Source: an uncultured Gammaproteobacteria bacterium (GTDB lineage: Bacteria; Pseudomonadota; Gammaproteobacteria; CAJQNE01). From it: 11,698 nucleotides of DNA. The stretch covers positions 1-11,698 of the forward strand of contig CAJQNE010000385.1 in the NCBI GenBank assembly GCA_905479545.1, in the 5' to 3' direction. Under the pieces are notes generated by a model that searched no databases, was not told where the DNA came from, and worked only from the letters and a program-made list of their open reading frames with translations. The stretch's first letter is position 1; each line of letters starts with the position of its first letter. The position numbers and the translations under genes are program-made. Positions 1 to 6,162 of this stretch are shown in pieces.

Positions 1-1026
1 ATGGGTAAAAAAGCCGTCCGCGGCCTCGGTTACGCGCTGACGCCGCGCGAAAAAGCGCCAACGGCGAGCTGGTGGCAGAAGCTCGGCGACCGGGCTGTGA
101 TTCCCGGCATGATTAACTTCACTAAACGCGGTTATCAGCAGCTGCTGGAAGACGGTGAGGCAGCGTTACCTGAACGTTTAGAGGGCAAGCGGGTAGTCAT
201 TACCGGCGCGACCGACGGGCTTGGTAAAGCTGCGGCGACCCGGTTGGCTCAAATGGGTGCTGAAGTCGTGCTGGTGAGTCGCACGCAGGACAAGCTGCAG
301 CGGGTGCAGGAAAAGCTGATAGCTGAAACCGGTAATCGCAATATTTTTATCGAGCGAGCTGACTTAACGCTGCTAAGCGAAACCCGGGCGCTGGCCGAAC
401 GCCTACTAAAACGTTTCGAAAGCATTGATGTGCTGATTAATAATGCCGGAGCGCTTTATAACGATCGGCAAGTGACCAGTGAAGGCAATGAAAAGTCGCT
501 GGCCATTTTACTGCTCAGCCCGTTTTTACTCACGGAGCTATTGCTGCCACGGTTGCGTGAAACGGCAGGAAAAAATGGCGAGGCAAGGGTGGTCAATGTC
601 TCTTCCGGCGGTATGTACACGCAGCCAATGTTTCTCAACGATCTACAGTTTGAGAAAGGTGATTACGACGGCCCGAAAGCCTACGCCCGCGCAAAGCGTG
701 GCTTGGTAGCGATCACTGAAATTTGGGCCAATGCTGAAGCTGGCAATAACATTGTGGTGAACGCCATGCACCCTGGTTGGGCGGCGACTCCCGGTGTTAG
801 CAGTTCGTTACCCGCGTTTGAGAAAAAGCTCGGCAAGAGGCTGCGCACGCCGGAGCAGGGCGCCGACACGATCGTTTGGTTGGCTGCTGCCGAAGCTGCC
901 GGCAAAGCCAGCGGCAAATTCTGGATGGATCGCCGCCCACGGCCAACCGCAGTATTTCCAAAAACTGCCTTGGGTGATGAGCGGGCTGAACAGCTGTATG
1001 GCAAATTAAAAGCGATAGTGAGCTAA
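1..1026 (+). CDS. SDR family oxidoreductase, DHRS12-like
   Basis: This is a probable cytoplasmic NAD(P)-dependent oxidoreductase of the short-chain dehydrogenase/reductase superfamily; the substrate is unknown. Visible motifs are the Rossmann dinucleotide-binding TGATDGLG (residues 68-75), NNAG (147-150), the serine region VNVSSGG (198-204) and the catalytic pair Y228-x3-K232 (YARAK). About 60 residues precede the Rossmann fold, longer than in classical 250-residue SDRs. The stretches VSSGGM, MHPGWA-TPGV and QGADT-WLA resemble animal DHRS12 (SDR family member 12), which also has an N-terminal extension before its Rossmann fold. The first codon of the window is ATG, but no upstream sequence is available, so the true start and ribosome binding site cannot be judged and the gene could begin further upstream. 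The next gene starts 7 bases after the stop, suggesting one transcript with the GNAT and TfoX-domain genes. The family call is firm; the DHRS12 subgroup is by recollection of the family sequence. Confidence 0.9.
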   Translation: MGKKAVRGLGYALTPREKAPTASWWQKLGDRAVIPGMINFTKRGYQQLLEDGEAALPERLEGKRVVITGATDGLGKAAATRLAQMGAEVVLVSRTQDKLQRVQEKLIAETGNRNIFIERADLTLLSETRALAERLLKRFESIDVLINNAGALYNDRQVTSEGNEKSLAILLLSPFLLTELLLPRLRETAGKNGEARVVNVSSGGMYTQPMFLNDLQFEKGDYDGPKAYARAKRGLVAITEIWANAEAGNNIVVNAMHPGWAATPGVSSSLPAFEKKLGKRLRTPEQGADTIVWLAAAEAAGKASGKFWMDRRPRPTAVFPKTALGDERAEQLYGKLKAIVS

Positions 1027-1033
1027 GCGGGTA

Positions 1034-1477
1034 ATGAGTGTTGAAGTTCAGCTAGCTATTAGTGATGCCGAGGTTCTTGGCTGCTTCGAATGCGTAGCAG
1101 AGCTACGACCTCATTTGGTTCGTGGTGAATTCGTCGCCCGCATTCGTGAGCAACAAGCGCAGGGCTATTTGCTAGCCTATATTACAGACGGTAGTGGCGA
1201 GGCAGTTGCCTGTGCTGGCTATCGTATCAATGACTATCTCGCTCATGGTCGAATGATGTATGTCGATGATTTAGTGACTAAAGCTAGCGCTCGTTCGAGC
1301 GGCTACGGCGCAGAGCTAATGGATTGGCTGAGTCAGCAGGCAATCGACAATGACTGTCAGCAATTTCAGCTGGATTCCGGTGTGCAGCGATTTGCAGCGC
1401 ACAAGTTTTATTTCAGAGAAGGAATGAGCATTGCGTCGTATCATTTTGCTAAAGCCTTAACCGCAGGAGGCCAATGA
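1034..1477 (+). CDS. GNAT family N-acetyltransferase
   Basis: This is a predicted cytoplasmic acyl-CoA-dependent N-acyltransferase of the GNAT superfamily, 147 residues, a normal length for a single-domain member. The acetyl-CoA pyrophosphate-binding motif A is visible as a beta strand followed by R87-S-S-G90-Y-G92 and a helix (about residues 76-99), matching R/Q-x-x-G-x-G/A. The C-terminal part contains AHKFYFREGM (122-131), the usual helix plus beta-bulge where the Tyr/Phe aids catalysis. The acceptor substrate cannot be read from sequence. The gene begins 7 bases after the upstream SDR stop with only a weak purine-rich stretch before it, consistent with translational coupling. Its TGA overlaps the first of two adjacent ATG codons of the TfoX-domain gene. 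Confidence 0.88.
   Translation: MSVEVQLAISDAEVLGCFECVAELRPHLVRGEFVARIREQQAQGYLLAYITDGSGEAVACAGYRINDYLAHGRMMYVDDLVTKASARSSGYGAELMDWLSQQAIDNDCQQFQLDSGVQRFAAHKFYFREGMSIASYHFAKALTAGGQ
1465..1470 (+). promoter_or_regulatory. Strong Shine-Dalgarno deciding the TfoX-domain start
   Basis: A perfect AGGAGG lies inside the 3' end of the GNAT gene. It sits 3 bases before the ATG at 1474 and 6 bases before the ATG at 1477. The 6-base spacing is the more usual one, so the second ATG is preferred as the start of the TfoX-domain gene. Confidence 0.7.
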
Positions 1478-1812
1478 TGGCTAAACCACCCAGTGAATTC
1501 GTACAGAGCTTATTGGAGCTAATGGAACCCATTGGGCCGGTGACTTCGCGGCGAATGTTCGGCGGCTACGGCTTGTATCTCGATGGACTGATGATTGCCT
1601 TGGTGGCCGATGACGAGCTGTATTTTAAAATCGACGAAGAAACCAAACCGCGTTTTTCCGCGGCGGGCTGCGAGCCGTTTACCTACGAAAAACAAGGCAA
1701 GGCTATGCAGATGAGCTACTGGAAAGCGTCAGAAGACGTTTTTGATGATCCTGAGGCGATGGCGGAGTGGGGCAAGCTAGCCTATGGCGCCGCATTACGA
1801 CAGAAAAAATAG
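1477..1812 (+). CDS. TfoX/Sxy family N-terminal domain protein
   Basis: This small protein (111 residues from the ATG at 1477, 112 from 1474) consists only of the TfoX N-terminal domain. Recognisable family features are RRMFGGYGLYLDG near residues 25-37, an LYFKID strand, PFTYE and MSYW near the middle, and a C-terminal helix after DDPEAM. Full-length TfoX/Sxy competence regulators are about 200 residues and carry a second C-terminal domain, which is absent here. The protein should therefore not be called a competence regulator; stand-alone N-terminal-domain proteins are widespread and mostly of unknown function. It is coupled to the GNAT gene by a stop/start overlap and is probably the last gene of the transcript, although no clear hairpin-plus-T-run terminator follows. 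Confidence 0.88.
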   Translation: MAKPPSEFVQSLLELMEPIGPVTSRRMFGGYGLYLDGLMIALVADDELYFKIDEETKPRFSAAGCEPFTYEKQGKAMQMSYWKASEDVFDDPEAMAEWGKLAYGAALRQKK

Positions 1813-1896
1813 GGTTGCCGAAAGGGCGGGAATTTCCAATGGTCGCCTATTAATGGAAAGTGCTGGACGGTGAATGGTCTGGCAAGGCATCGTGAC

Positions 1897-1925
1897 TTGC
1901 AGCATTACCAACAGCATCGTATTTA
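1897..1925 (+). promoter_or_regulatory. Possible sigma70-type promoter before the DUF5062-like gene
   Basis: TTGCAG (1897-1902) and TATTTA (1920-1925) are separated by 17 bases and lie 27 bases before the ATG at 1953. Both boxes match consensus only partly (three of six each). The rest of the 131-base gap (1813-1943) shows no gene; it holds the 9-base string AATGGTCGC at 1838-1846, repeated at 1943-1951. This is a weak, purely sequence-based suggestion. Confidence 0.25.
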
Positions 1926-1952
1926 TAGCTAACAGCAAATGGAATGGTCGCT

Positions 1953-2189
1953 ATGAAAAAACTGAAAAATGAAGCCGAACTCGTCAAGAAAGCCTTAATT
2001 GAAGGTGAAAAATACGGCCGCGAACGCGGTGTAGTTGAATTCGAACCTACTGATTCTGCCGCTGATAAATTGCTCTATATCTATCGCCTGCTAGTTCACG
2101 ATAAAAAACTAACACCGCTGCCTGAGGATCAGGTATCGGCTAAAGCGATCAAACATCGGCTGGCGTTGTGGGCGGCGAAGTTGCCATGA
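1953..2189 (+). CDS. Small DUF5062-like protein
   Basis: This is a 78-residue protein of unknown function. Its opening MKKLKNEAEL, the central SAADK..YIYRLLV segment and the C-terminal KHRLALW match my memory of the DUF5062 family found in gammaproteobacteria such as Vibrio and Shewanella. It looks like an all-helical, charged, soluble cytoplasmic protein with no signal peptide, membrane segment or cysteine motif. An in-frame ATG at 1944 would add three residues (MVA), but the family-like MKK start at 1953 is preferred, with the purine-rich GGAATGG at 1941-1947 as a modest ribosome binding site. It lies 26 bases before the DUF2726 gene on the same strand, so the two may be cotranscribed. No function is assigned; the family call comes from recollection, not from a search. 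Confidence 0.75.
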   Translation: MKKLKNEAELVKKALIEGEKYGRERGVVEFEPTDSAADKLLYIYRLLVHDKKLTPLPEDQVSAKAIKHRLALWAAKLP

Positions 2190-2204
2190 TTTGTGGCTAT
2201 TAGC

Positions 2205-2209
2205 GAGGA
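2205..2209 (+). promoter_or_regulatory. Shine-Dalgarno of the DUF2726 gene
   Basis: GAGGA sits 6 bases before the ATG at 2216, a good spacing that fixes this start and keeps the N-terminal membrane segment in the protein. Confidence 0.6.
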
Positions 2210-2215
2210 TTAAGA

Positions 2216-2941
2216 ATGGAACTGACGGCCGGACTTTTGATCATCGCCATGATCGCATTCGTCATCTTTGCAGCGTTTCAAAAAGGTTCTGGGAATCAAC
2301 AGCCTCAGCATGAATATGTTCTGAAACCGAAGCTCCTGTCTATTGCAGAGCGGTCATTTTTTGGTGTCTTATCGCAGGCGGTCGGTAAGGAAGGTGTTGT
2401 GTTCGCGAAAATTCGAGTAGCGGATGTACTGCAGCCACGAAAAGGACTGGACAAGTCCACGCGTCAAAAAGCCTTCAATCGTATTTCCGCTAAGCATTTT
2501 GATTATGTCATTTGTAACCCCGGGACACTGGAGGCGGTGCTAGCCATCGAGCTTGATGACAAGTCTCATCAAAGCAAAACAGCCGCAGCACGGGATGAAG
2601 TCAAAAATTCTGCTTCGAAATCTGCGGGTTTCCCGTTAATCAGAATTAAGGCCAAAAGGGTCTATTCTCTTCAGGAAATACGTGTTTCTTTGTCAGAGTA
2701 CTTTCCGAATCTCATCGAAAAGGGTCAAGAGCAGGAGCCGCAGCAGCCTACTGAACAAAATGAAGCCGAAGCGGTGCCACCCTCGTGCCCTAAATGTAGT
2801 TCAATTATGCTGCTAAGAGAGAGCCAGAAAGGAAAGCATGCAGGCAAAAAATTCTGGGGTTGCAGTCAGTTTCCTGCTTGCCGGGGCGTCCAGCTTGCTG
2901 AGCCTCGTAAGGTGTCGGCCATAGCTTCCGAAGGTTCTTGA
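2216..2941 (+). CDS. Membrane-anchored DUF2726 protein with C-terminal topoisomerase-type zinc ribbon
   Basis: This 241-residue protein has three parts. Residues 4-21 form one hydrophobic helix, likely an inner-membrane anchor with the rest in the cytoplasm. Residues about 35-160 match the DUF2726 pattern: AERSFF near 44-49, FDYVIC (95-100), AIELDDKSH (110-118) and a following RDEVK helix, then FPLIRIK. After a Gln/Glu-rich linker (about 168-190), residues 191-222 carry C191-x2-C194 and C216-x5-C222, the four-cysteine zinc ribbon found at the C-terminus of type I topoisomerases. The acidic residues E45, D96, E112 and D114, followed by the SH and RD-helix pattern, recall Vsr/DUF559-like PD-(D/E)XK nuclease folds; this is inference. 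A nucleic-acid role is likely given the zinc ribbon. The 3' end faces yciH convergently with a 31-base gap. Confidence 0.83.
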   Translation: MELTAGLLIIAMIAFVIFAAFQKGSGNQQPQHEYVLKPKLLSIAERSFFGVLSQAVGKEGVVFAKIRVADVLQPRKGLDKSTRQKAFNRISAKHFDYVICNPGTLEAVLAIELDDKSHQSKTAAARDEVKNSASKSAGFPLIRIKAKRVYSLQEIRVSLSEYFPNLIEKGQEQEPQQPTEQNEAEAVPPSCPKCSSIMLLRESQKGKHAGKKFWGCSQFPACRGVQLAEPRKVSAIASEGS

Positions 2942-2972
2942 GAGTAATTAGTGACTCTAGCTCCCTCTTGAG

Positions 2973-3302
2973 TTACTTCAGCCCCCAGCCCTTTTTCACC
3001 AACCACGCCGACACCTTCTCCACATGCTCACCCTGCAGCGTAATGCTGGTTTCATCATTAGTACCACCACCGCCGGCCAGTTTTTTCAACTCTTTGGCCA
3101 GCGGTTTTACCTCTCCCGCGGCCAGTTGGAACGGTTCAATAATAGTCACGACGTGGCCTTTCTGAGCCTTGCGCTCAAATACCATTAGCTTGTGAAAAGC
3201 CGGTGGTTTGGGTTCTTGCGCGGTCGGTTCGTCGGGGGCGTTACCGCCGATGCTCCAGCCTACGCCGCCGTCAATTTTTGCTGCTTTGCTACGTTTACTC
3301 AT
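2973..3302 (-). CDS. yciH: SUI1/eIF1-like translation factor YciH
   Basis: This 109-residue protein is a bacterial homolog of eIF1/SUI1, the family of E. coli YciH, which has been implicated in start-codon and initiator-tRNA fidelity on the 30S subunit. The SUI1 domain occupies about residues 38-109: a charged ERKAQKGHVVTII strand, the LAKELKKLAGGGGT helix and glycine loop (68-81), ITLQGEH (87-93) and the C-terminal helix and strand LVKKGWGLK. The N-terminal 35 residues are basic, Gly- and Pro-rich and probably disordered, as in other YciH proteins. The start codon is ATG with only a weak GGAAA upstream. It follows the alkylsulfatase gene by 48 bases on the same strand, so read-through transcription is possible, but no functional link is evident. 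Confidence 0.9.
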   Translation of the reverse strand: MSKRSKAAKIDGGVGWSIGGNAPDEPTAQEPKPPAFHKLMVFERKAQKGHVVTIIEPFQLAAGEVKPLAKELKKLAGGGGTNDETSITLQGEHVEKVSAWLVKKGWGLK

Positions 3303-3350
3303 GATGTTCAGGTTTCCGCTATTAGGCAGGGGCCAAATATTATTCGACGA

Positions 3351-5087
3351 CTAGCTGCCGGAATCAAAAAGCTTCAGCAACTTGGCGAACTCTATTCTGC
3401 CGCCTTTCTCAAATTCGAAGTCGGTAGCCAGGGCTTTAATCGGGCTGCGGCGTTTAGCCAACAGCTTACGCCAGTTCAGTGAATCGACTTTTACATGCAT
3501 ATCCAGCTCTCGTTTAGTCGGAAAACCGGGGTGGTGCTCCACTACGCCGCGCCGAATCCATAGCGTATAGGTTTCGCCACTGTCGGTAAATTCAAAGCCA
3601 GTCACGCTGTCCAACTCCAGCGTTTTTTCGGCTTGTAGGTTGGCGGCGAGCCCATCAAAAATCGACCGCATGGGTATCGCCCTCAACATCTCATCGGAAG
3701 CATTTAAATCGCCTTGTTCGGCGGGCCCGTCGCGCAGCTCTTTCGCGCTGCTCAAATAATAGTGCCGGGCATTGGGGTTGGTGGTTTTCATGCCTAGCGC
3801 TTCAAGTGACTTAGCCCGCTCAGTTTTTACCGCGACGTCGTCTGGGTTGATATGCAGCAGCCAGTCGCTCAGTTGCAATAGCCACTGATGCTCACCCGCT
3901 TCAGCGGCTGTGTTGAAAGCGTCACGGAGAGCTTGCTCGCCACCGGCCAGGGCGGCGATCCGCTGTGCTTGCTGCAGCAAAGGTTCCGGGCGCAGCTCGC
4001 TGGGGTTGCCACTAAACCAGCCGAGGTTACCGGCGAAAACAGCGTGCGCGGAAAAGTCGACCGCACCATAAAATTCCTGCAAGTAGGGCGAGCTGGCCAG
4101 GTGCGGCGGTAGCTTAATTTTATGCATTAAATCGGTCGCTGTGAGTCCGGCATTAATCCAGCGCACCGATTGATCGTGCACATAGCGAATACCATCACGA
4201 TAGTCGGTGAGCGCCCGATAAATTTCATCAGGCTCTGACATCGGCGCAGTATGGCTCGGTACCAGGTGCCTGATTGGCAGGCTACGCATTCGGTCGATGC
4301 TGGCAGCCCACTGTTTCAGGCTGCGATGTGGCGTGCCGCGGATGGTGTATAGGTTGGGAAAGGCTTTGTAGAAGTTGTCGCCTGGGGCTAATAGCCCTAA
4401 CTGCGGTAGCCAGACGAATAGCTGATCGTCGGTTTCACCCGGCGCGTGTATGAGCTGGATATTCAGCCCGGCTATGACGGTGTTTAAGCCAGCGTCGAAT
4501 GTTTCGGTCGGTGCGACAAAACCAAAATGGCTCTCCGGCCCGAGCCGCAGCCTTGGGCCCAGGCCGTTATTAAGGAATTGGTCATCGCTGAGATTGCTGC
4601 CGAACATGCGGTTGCTGCGTTGGCTGATGATGGGCCGGTATTCGCTGGCGATTCGGTAGACCAAACCGGCGGTTTTTTCTTGTGCCAGCACTTCCACGGC
4701 TGTGCCATCCTGCGCCAACTCGTCAATAAATGCCTGAGCGCCAAAAACATGATCGGCGTGGTTGTGGGTATAAATAATCGCTTTTAACGGCTTGTTTGAT
4801 TTCTGTCGGAAGAGCTTGGCAATTTCGCTGCCGGCTTCCATCGACTCGGTGGTATCGATGACGATTAATCCGTCGTCGCCTTCTACTAGAATGGAATTGG
4901 CTAAGCCATAACCTATCGCTACCCATGTGCGTTCGCCAACTTGTTCGACCCGCTTCTCAAACGAGGCCGACAGCGCTGCCAGCTGGTCAGTGGTGACCGC
5001 AGCAGAAGTGGTGGCGGTGTTAGGCTCAGGTCCGCACCCGGCTAGCAGCAGAGTTGCTAGAACGACCAAAATTCGCGAATTAGACAT
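3351..5087 (-). CDS. MBL-fold alkyl/aryl-sulfatase lipoprotein (SdsA1/YjcS-like)
   Basis: This is a predicted exported metallo-hydrolase that would cleave alkyl sulfate esters to alcohol and sulfate. The N-terminus is a lipoprotein signal peptide with lipobox LLAGC and acylated Cys18; Gly at +2 suggests outer-membrane sorting. The metallo-beta-lactamase core carries THNHADH (H108, H110, D112, H113), a second-metal region HAPGETD (E218), GDN (D237) before NLYTIRG, and PSHTAP (H279). The region LGWFSGNPSELRP (355-367) and the helices after it match the alkylsulfatase dimerisation domain, and the last roughly 120 residues match the SCP2-like C-terminal domain. At 578 residues it is shorter than SdsA1 or YjcS (about 650). 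D237 stands where I recall a Glu in SdsA1. The gene is divergent from an SDR and upstream of yciH. Family call firm; substrate unknown. Confidence 0.88.
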   Translation of the reverse strand: MSNSRILVVLATLLLAGCGPEPNTATTSAAVTTDQLAALSASFEKRVEQVGERTWVAIGYGLANSILVEGDDGLIVIDTTESMEAGSEIAKLFRQKSNKPLKAIIYTHNHADHVFGAQAFIDELAQDGTAVEVLAQEKTAGLVYRIASEYRPIISQRSNRMFGSNLSDDQFLNNGLGPRLRLGPESHFGFVAPTETFDAGLNTVIAGLNIQLIHAPGETDDQLFVWLPQLGLLAPGDNFYKAFPNLYTIRGTPHRSLKQWAASIDRMRSLPIRHLVPSHTAPMSEPDEIYRALTDYRDGIRYVHDQSVRWINAGLTATDLMHKIKLPPHLASSPYLQEFYGAVDFSAHAVFAGNLGWFSGNPSELRPEPLLQQAQRIAALAGGEQALRDAFNTAAEAGEHQWLLQLSDWLLHINPDDVAVKTERAKSLEALGMKTTNPNARHYYLSSAKELRDGPAEQGDLNASDEMLRAIPMRSIFDGLAANLQAEKTLELDSVTGFEFTDSGETYTLWIRRGVVEHHPGFPTKRELDMHVKVDSLNWRKLLAKRRSPIKALATDFEFEKGGRIEFAKLLKLFDSGS

Positions 5088-5092
5088 GGCTC

Positions 5093-5122
5093 GTTATTCA
5101 CTTTAAAAGTCACAATAGTCAA
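5093..5122 (-). promoter_or_regulatory. Possible promoter of the alkylsulfatase gene in the divergent gap
   Basis: Read on the minus strand, TTGACT (plus 5117-5122) and AATAAC (plus 5093-5098) are spaced by 18 bases. The implied transcription start falls at or next to the ATG at 5087, giving an almost leaderless message; no good Shine-Dalgarno is seen either. The short palindrome ACTTTAAAAGT (5100-5110) lies in the spacer and might be an operator. The 93-base gap (5088-5180) must also hold the promoter of the SDR on the plus strand, for which I see no clear boxes. Low confidence. Confidence 0.25.
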
Positions 5123-5180
5123 CACAGTAGCGCAGAGCTGCGTTAGCATCACTGGCTTTCAAAAGTAGTGAAGTTGCAGC

Positions 5181-5945
5181 ATGGGCAAAAGTATATTTAT
5201 TACCGGCGCTGCGGCCGGTATTGGTCGGGCAACGGCGAGGCTGTTTGCCCGGAACGGTTGGCGTGTCGGGCTCTATGATGTTGACACCGACGGACTGCTA
5301 GCGCTGCAAACTGAACTGGGTGACTGCAGTTGGAGCCAGCAGCTTAACGTTTGCGACGATGCCAGTGTTGAGGCGGCTATCGCCCAGTTTGCCGGAAAAA
5401 CCAGTGGTGCAATGGATGTGTTGTTTAATTGCGCCGGGGTGCTCACCACCGGGCCGTTTATGGATAACCCTGAGGGCACGGCAAAACGCTTGTTCGATGT
5501 GAATGTGATCGGCCTGGAAGCAGTAACCCGGCGAGCATTCCCGTTGTTGGCGACCACGGCCGGGGCTAGGGTGGTTAATATGTCGTCGGCTTCAGCGATG
5601 TATGGAGTGCCGGATTTTGCCTTGTATTCAGCCAGCAAGTTTGCCGTGCGTGGACTTACTGAAGCGTTGAATATCGAATGGCAGCAGCACGATATTCATG
5701 TCTGCGATGTCGCGCCGCCGTTTGTTGATACTGGCATGGTGAGCAATGCCAATCGGGTGCAAAGTATCGATAAGTTAGGCGTGAAACTAAGTGCGGAAGA
5801 TGTGGCGGCGGTTGTGTGGAATGCCAGCCAAAAGAACAAACTGCATTGGCAGGTAGGGCGGGGCAACGCGGTGCAGGCGGCGGCATTGAGCAAGTTGCCG
5901 GGCTCGGCGGCTAAGGCATTTATGCGGAATATTGCGGGCTACTGA
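5181..5945 (+). CDS. Classical SDR family oxidoreductase
   Basis: This is a 254-residue classical short-chain dehydrogenase/reductase, a typical length. It shows the dinucleotide-binding TGAAAGIG (residues 8-15), an Asp-containing YDVD after strand 2 (32-35) that usually favours NAD(H), NCAG (83-86, a variant of NNAG), and the catalytic triad S136, Y149 and K153 (YSASK). The final residues are Ala/Gly-rich without a membrane segment. The substrate cannot be read from the sequence; alcohols, 3-hydroxyacyl groups and steroids are all possible for this class. It is divergent from the alkylsulfatase across a 93-base gap, which allows a guess that it oxidises a released alcohol, but nothing in the protein proves that. 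The start is the ATG at 5181 with a weak GTGAAG upstream. The repeat-rich gap follows its stop. Confidence 0.9.
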   Translation: MGKSIFITGAAAGIGRATARLFARNGWRVGLYDVDTDGLLALQTELGDCSWSQQLNVCDDASVEAAIAQFAGKTSGAMDVLFNCAGVLTTGPFMDNPEGTAKRLFDVNVIGLEAVTRRAFPLLATTAGARVVNMSSASAMYGVPDFALYSASKFAVRGLTEALNIEWQQHDIHVCDVAPPFVDTGMVSNANRVQSIDKLGVKLSAEDVAAVVWNASQKNKLHWQVGRGNAVQAAALSKLPGSAAKAFMRNIAGY

Positions 5946-5963
5946 TCGACTATTGCCAATATC

Positions 5964-5986
5964 CCGTTCGGGGAGACCCTGAACGG
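5964..5986. repeat. Short inverted repeat with CCGTTC arms
   Basis: CCGTTCGGGG and CCCTGAACGG form a 10-bp hairpin (one G-T pair) with loop AGA, 19 bases after the SDR stop. The CCGTTC/GAACGG ends match the outer ends of the larger repeat at 6024-6093, so it may be a shortened copy of the same element. A T-run exists only further on (5996-6000), so a terminator role is uncertain. Confidence 0.6.
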
Positions 5987-6023
5987 TTGAGAGAATTTTT
6001 AAGAGCTTGAAAATTTATATTTT

Positions 6024-6093
6024 CCGATCGCCCTGAGCTCGTCGAAGGGTTTGCTAAATTGCTTCGGGCCTTCGACAGGCTCAGGCTGAACGG
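6024..6093. repeat. REP-like inverted repeat, possible terminator
   Basis: The left arm (6024-6048) and right arm (6069-6093) are inverted copies matching at 20 of 25 positions, sharing CCTGAGC and GTCGAAGG blocks and separated by about 20 bases. TTTTT follows the right arm directly (6094-6098), so on the plus strand it could end transcription of the SDR. The CCTGAGCxxGTCGAAGG motif is one I recognise as a dispersed intergenic repeat in many bacterial genomes; its spread here would need the full chromosome. Confidence 0.7.
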
Positions 6094-6119
6094 TTTTTGG
6101 TATCGCTTCGCACAATGGT

Positions 6120-6143
6120 GTCGGCATGCTTCGCGATGCCGAC
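6120..6143. repeat. Palindromic hairpin GTCGGCAT/ATGCCGAC
   Basis: A perfect 8-bp stem, GTCGGCAT with ATGCCGAC, encloses the loop GCTTCGCG and is followed by CTACG. It lies 19 bases beyond the 3' end of the minus-strand 3-hydroxyacyl-CoA dehydrogenase gene. Its sequence differs from the other two repeats in this gap and it looks like a separate REP-type element. On the minus strand no T-run follows it, so a simple intrinsic terminator is not supported. Confidence 0.6.
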
Positions 6144-6162
6144 CTACGAAATGAGGTTTTTG

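Noticed and set aside
681..1004. Minus-strand 107-codon frame inside the first SDR gene
   Set aside because: Antisense to a gene with complete SDR motifs; no family resemblance in its own translation.
1477..1812. Competence regulator TfoX/Sxy
   Set aside because: Only the N-terminal domain is present and no competence genes are nearby, so the regulator function is not claimed.
1874..1972. A 32-residue open frame from an ATG in the gap before the DUF5062-like gene
   Set aside because: No ribosome binding site, no recognisable composition or family, and it runs into the start of the better-supported gene in another frame.
2950..2977. Imperfect hairpin (8-bp stem with a G-T pair, 12-base loop) between the convergent DUF2726 and yciH genes
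   Set aside because: Weak stem, large loop and no T-run on either strand, so not called as a terminator.
2938..3165. Plus-strand open frame starting at the end of the DUF2726 gene
   Set aside because: It is the antisense shadow of yciH, whose SUI1 domain is clear on the minus strand.
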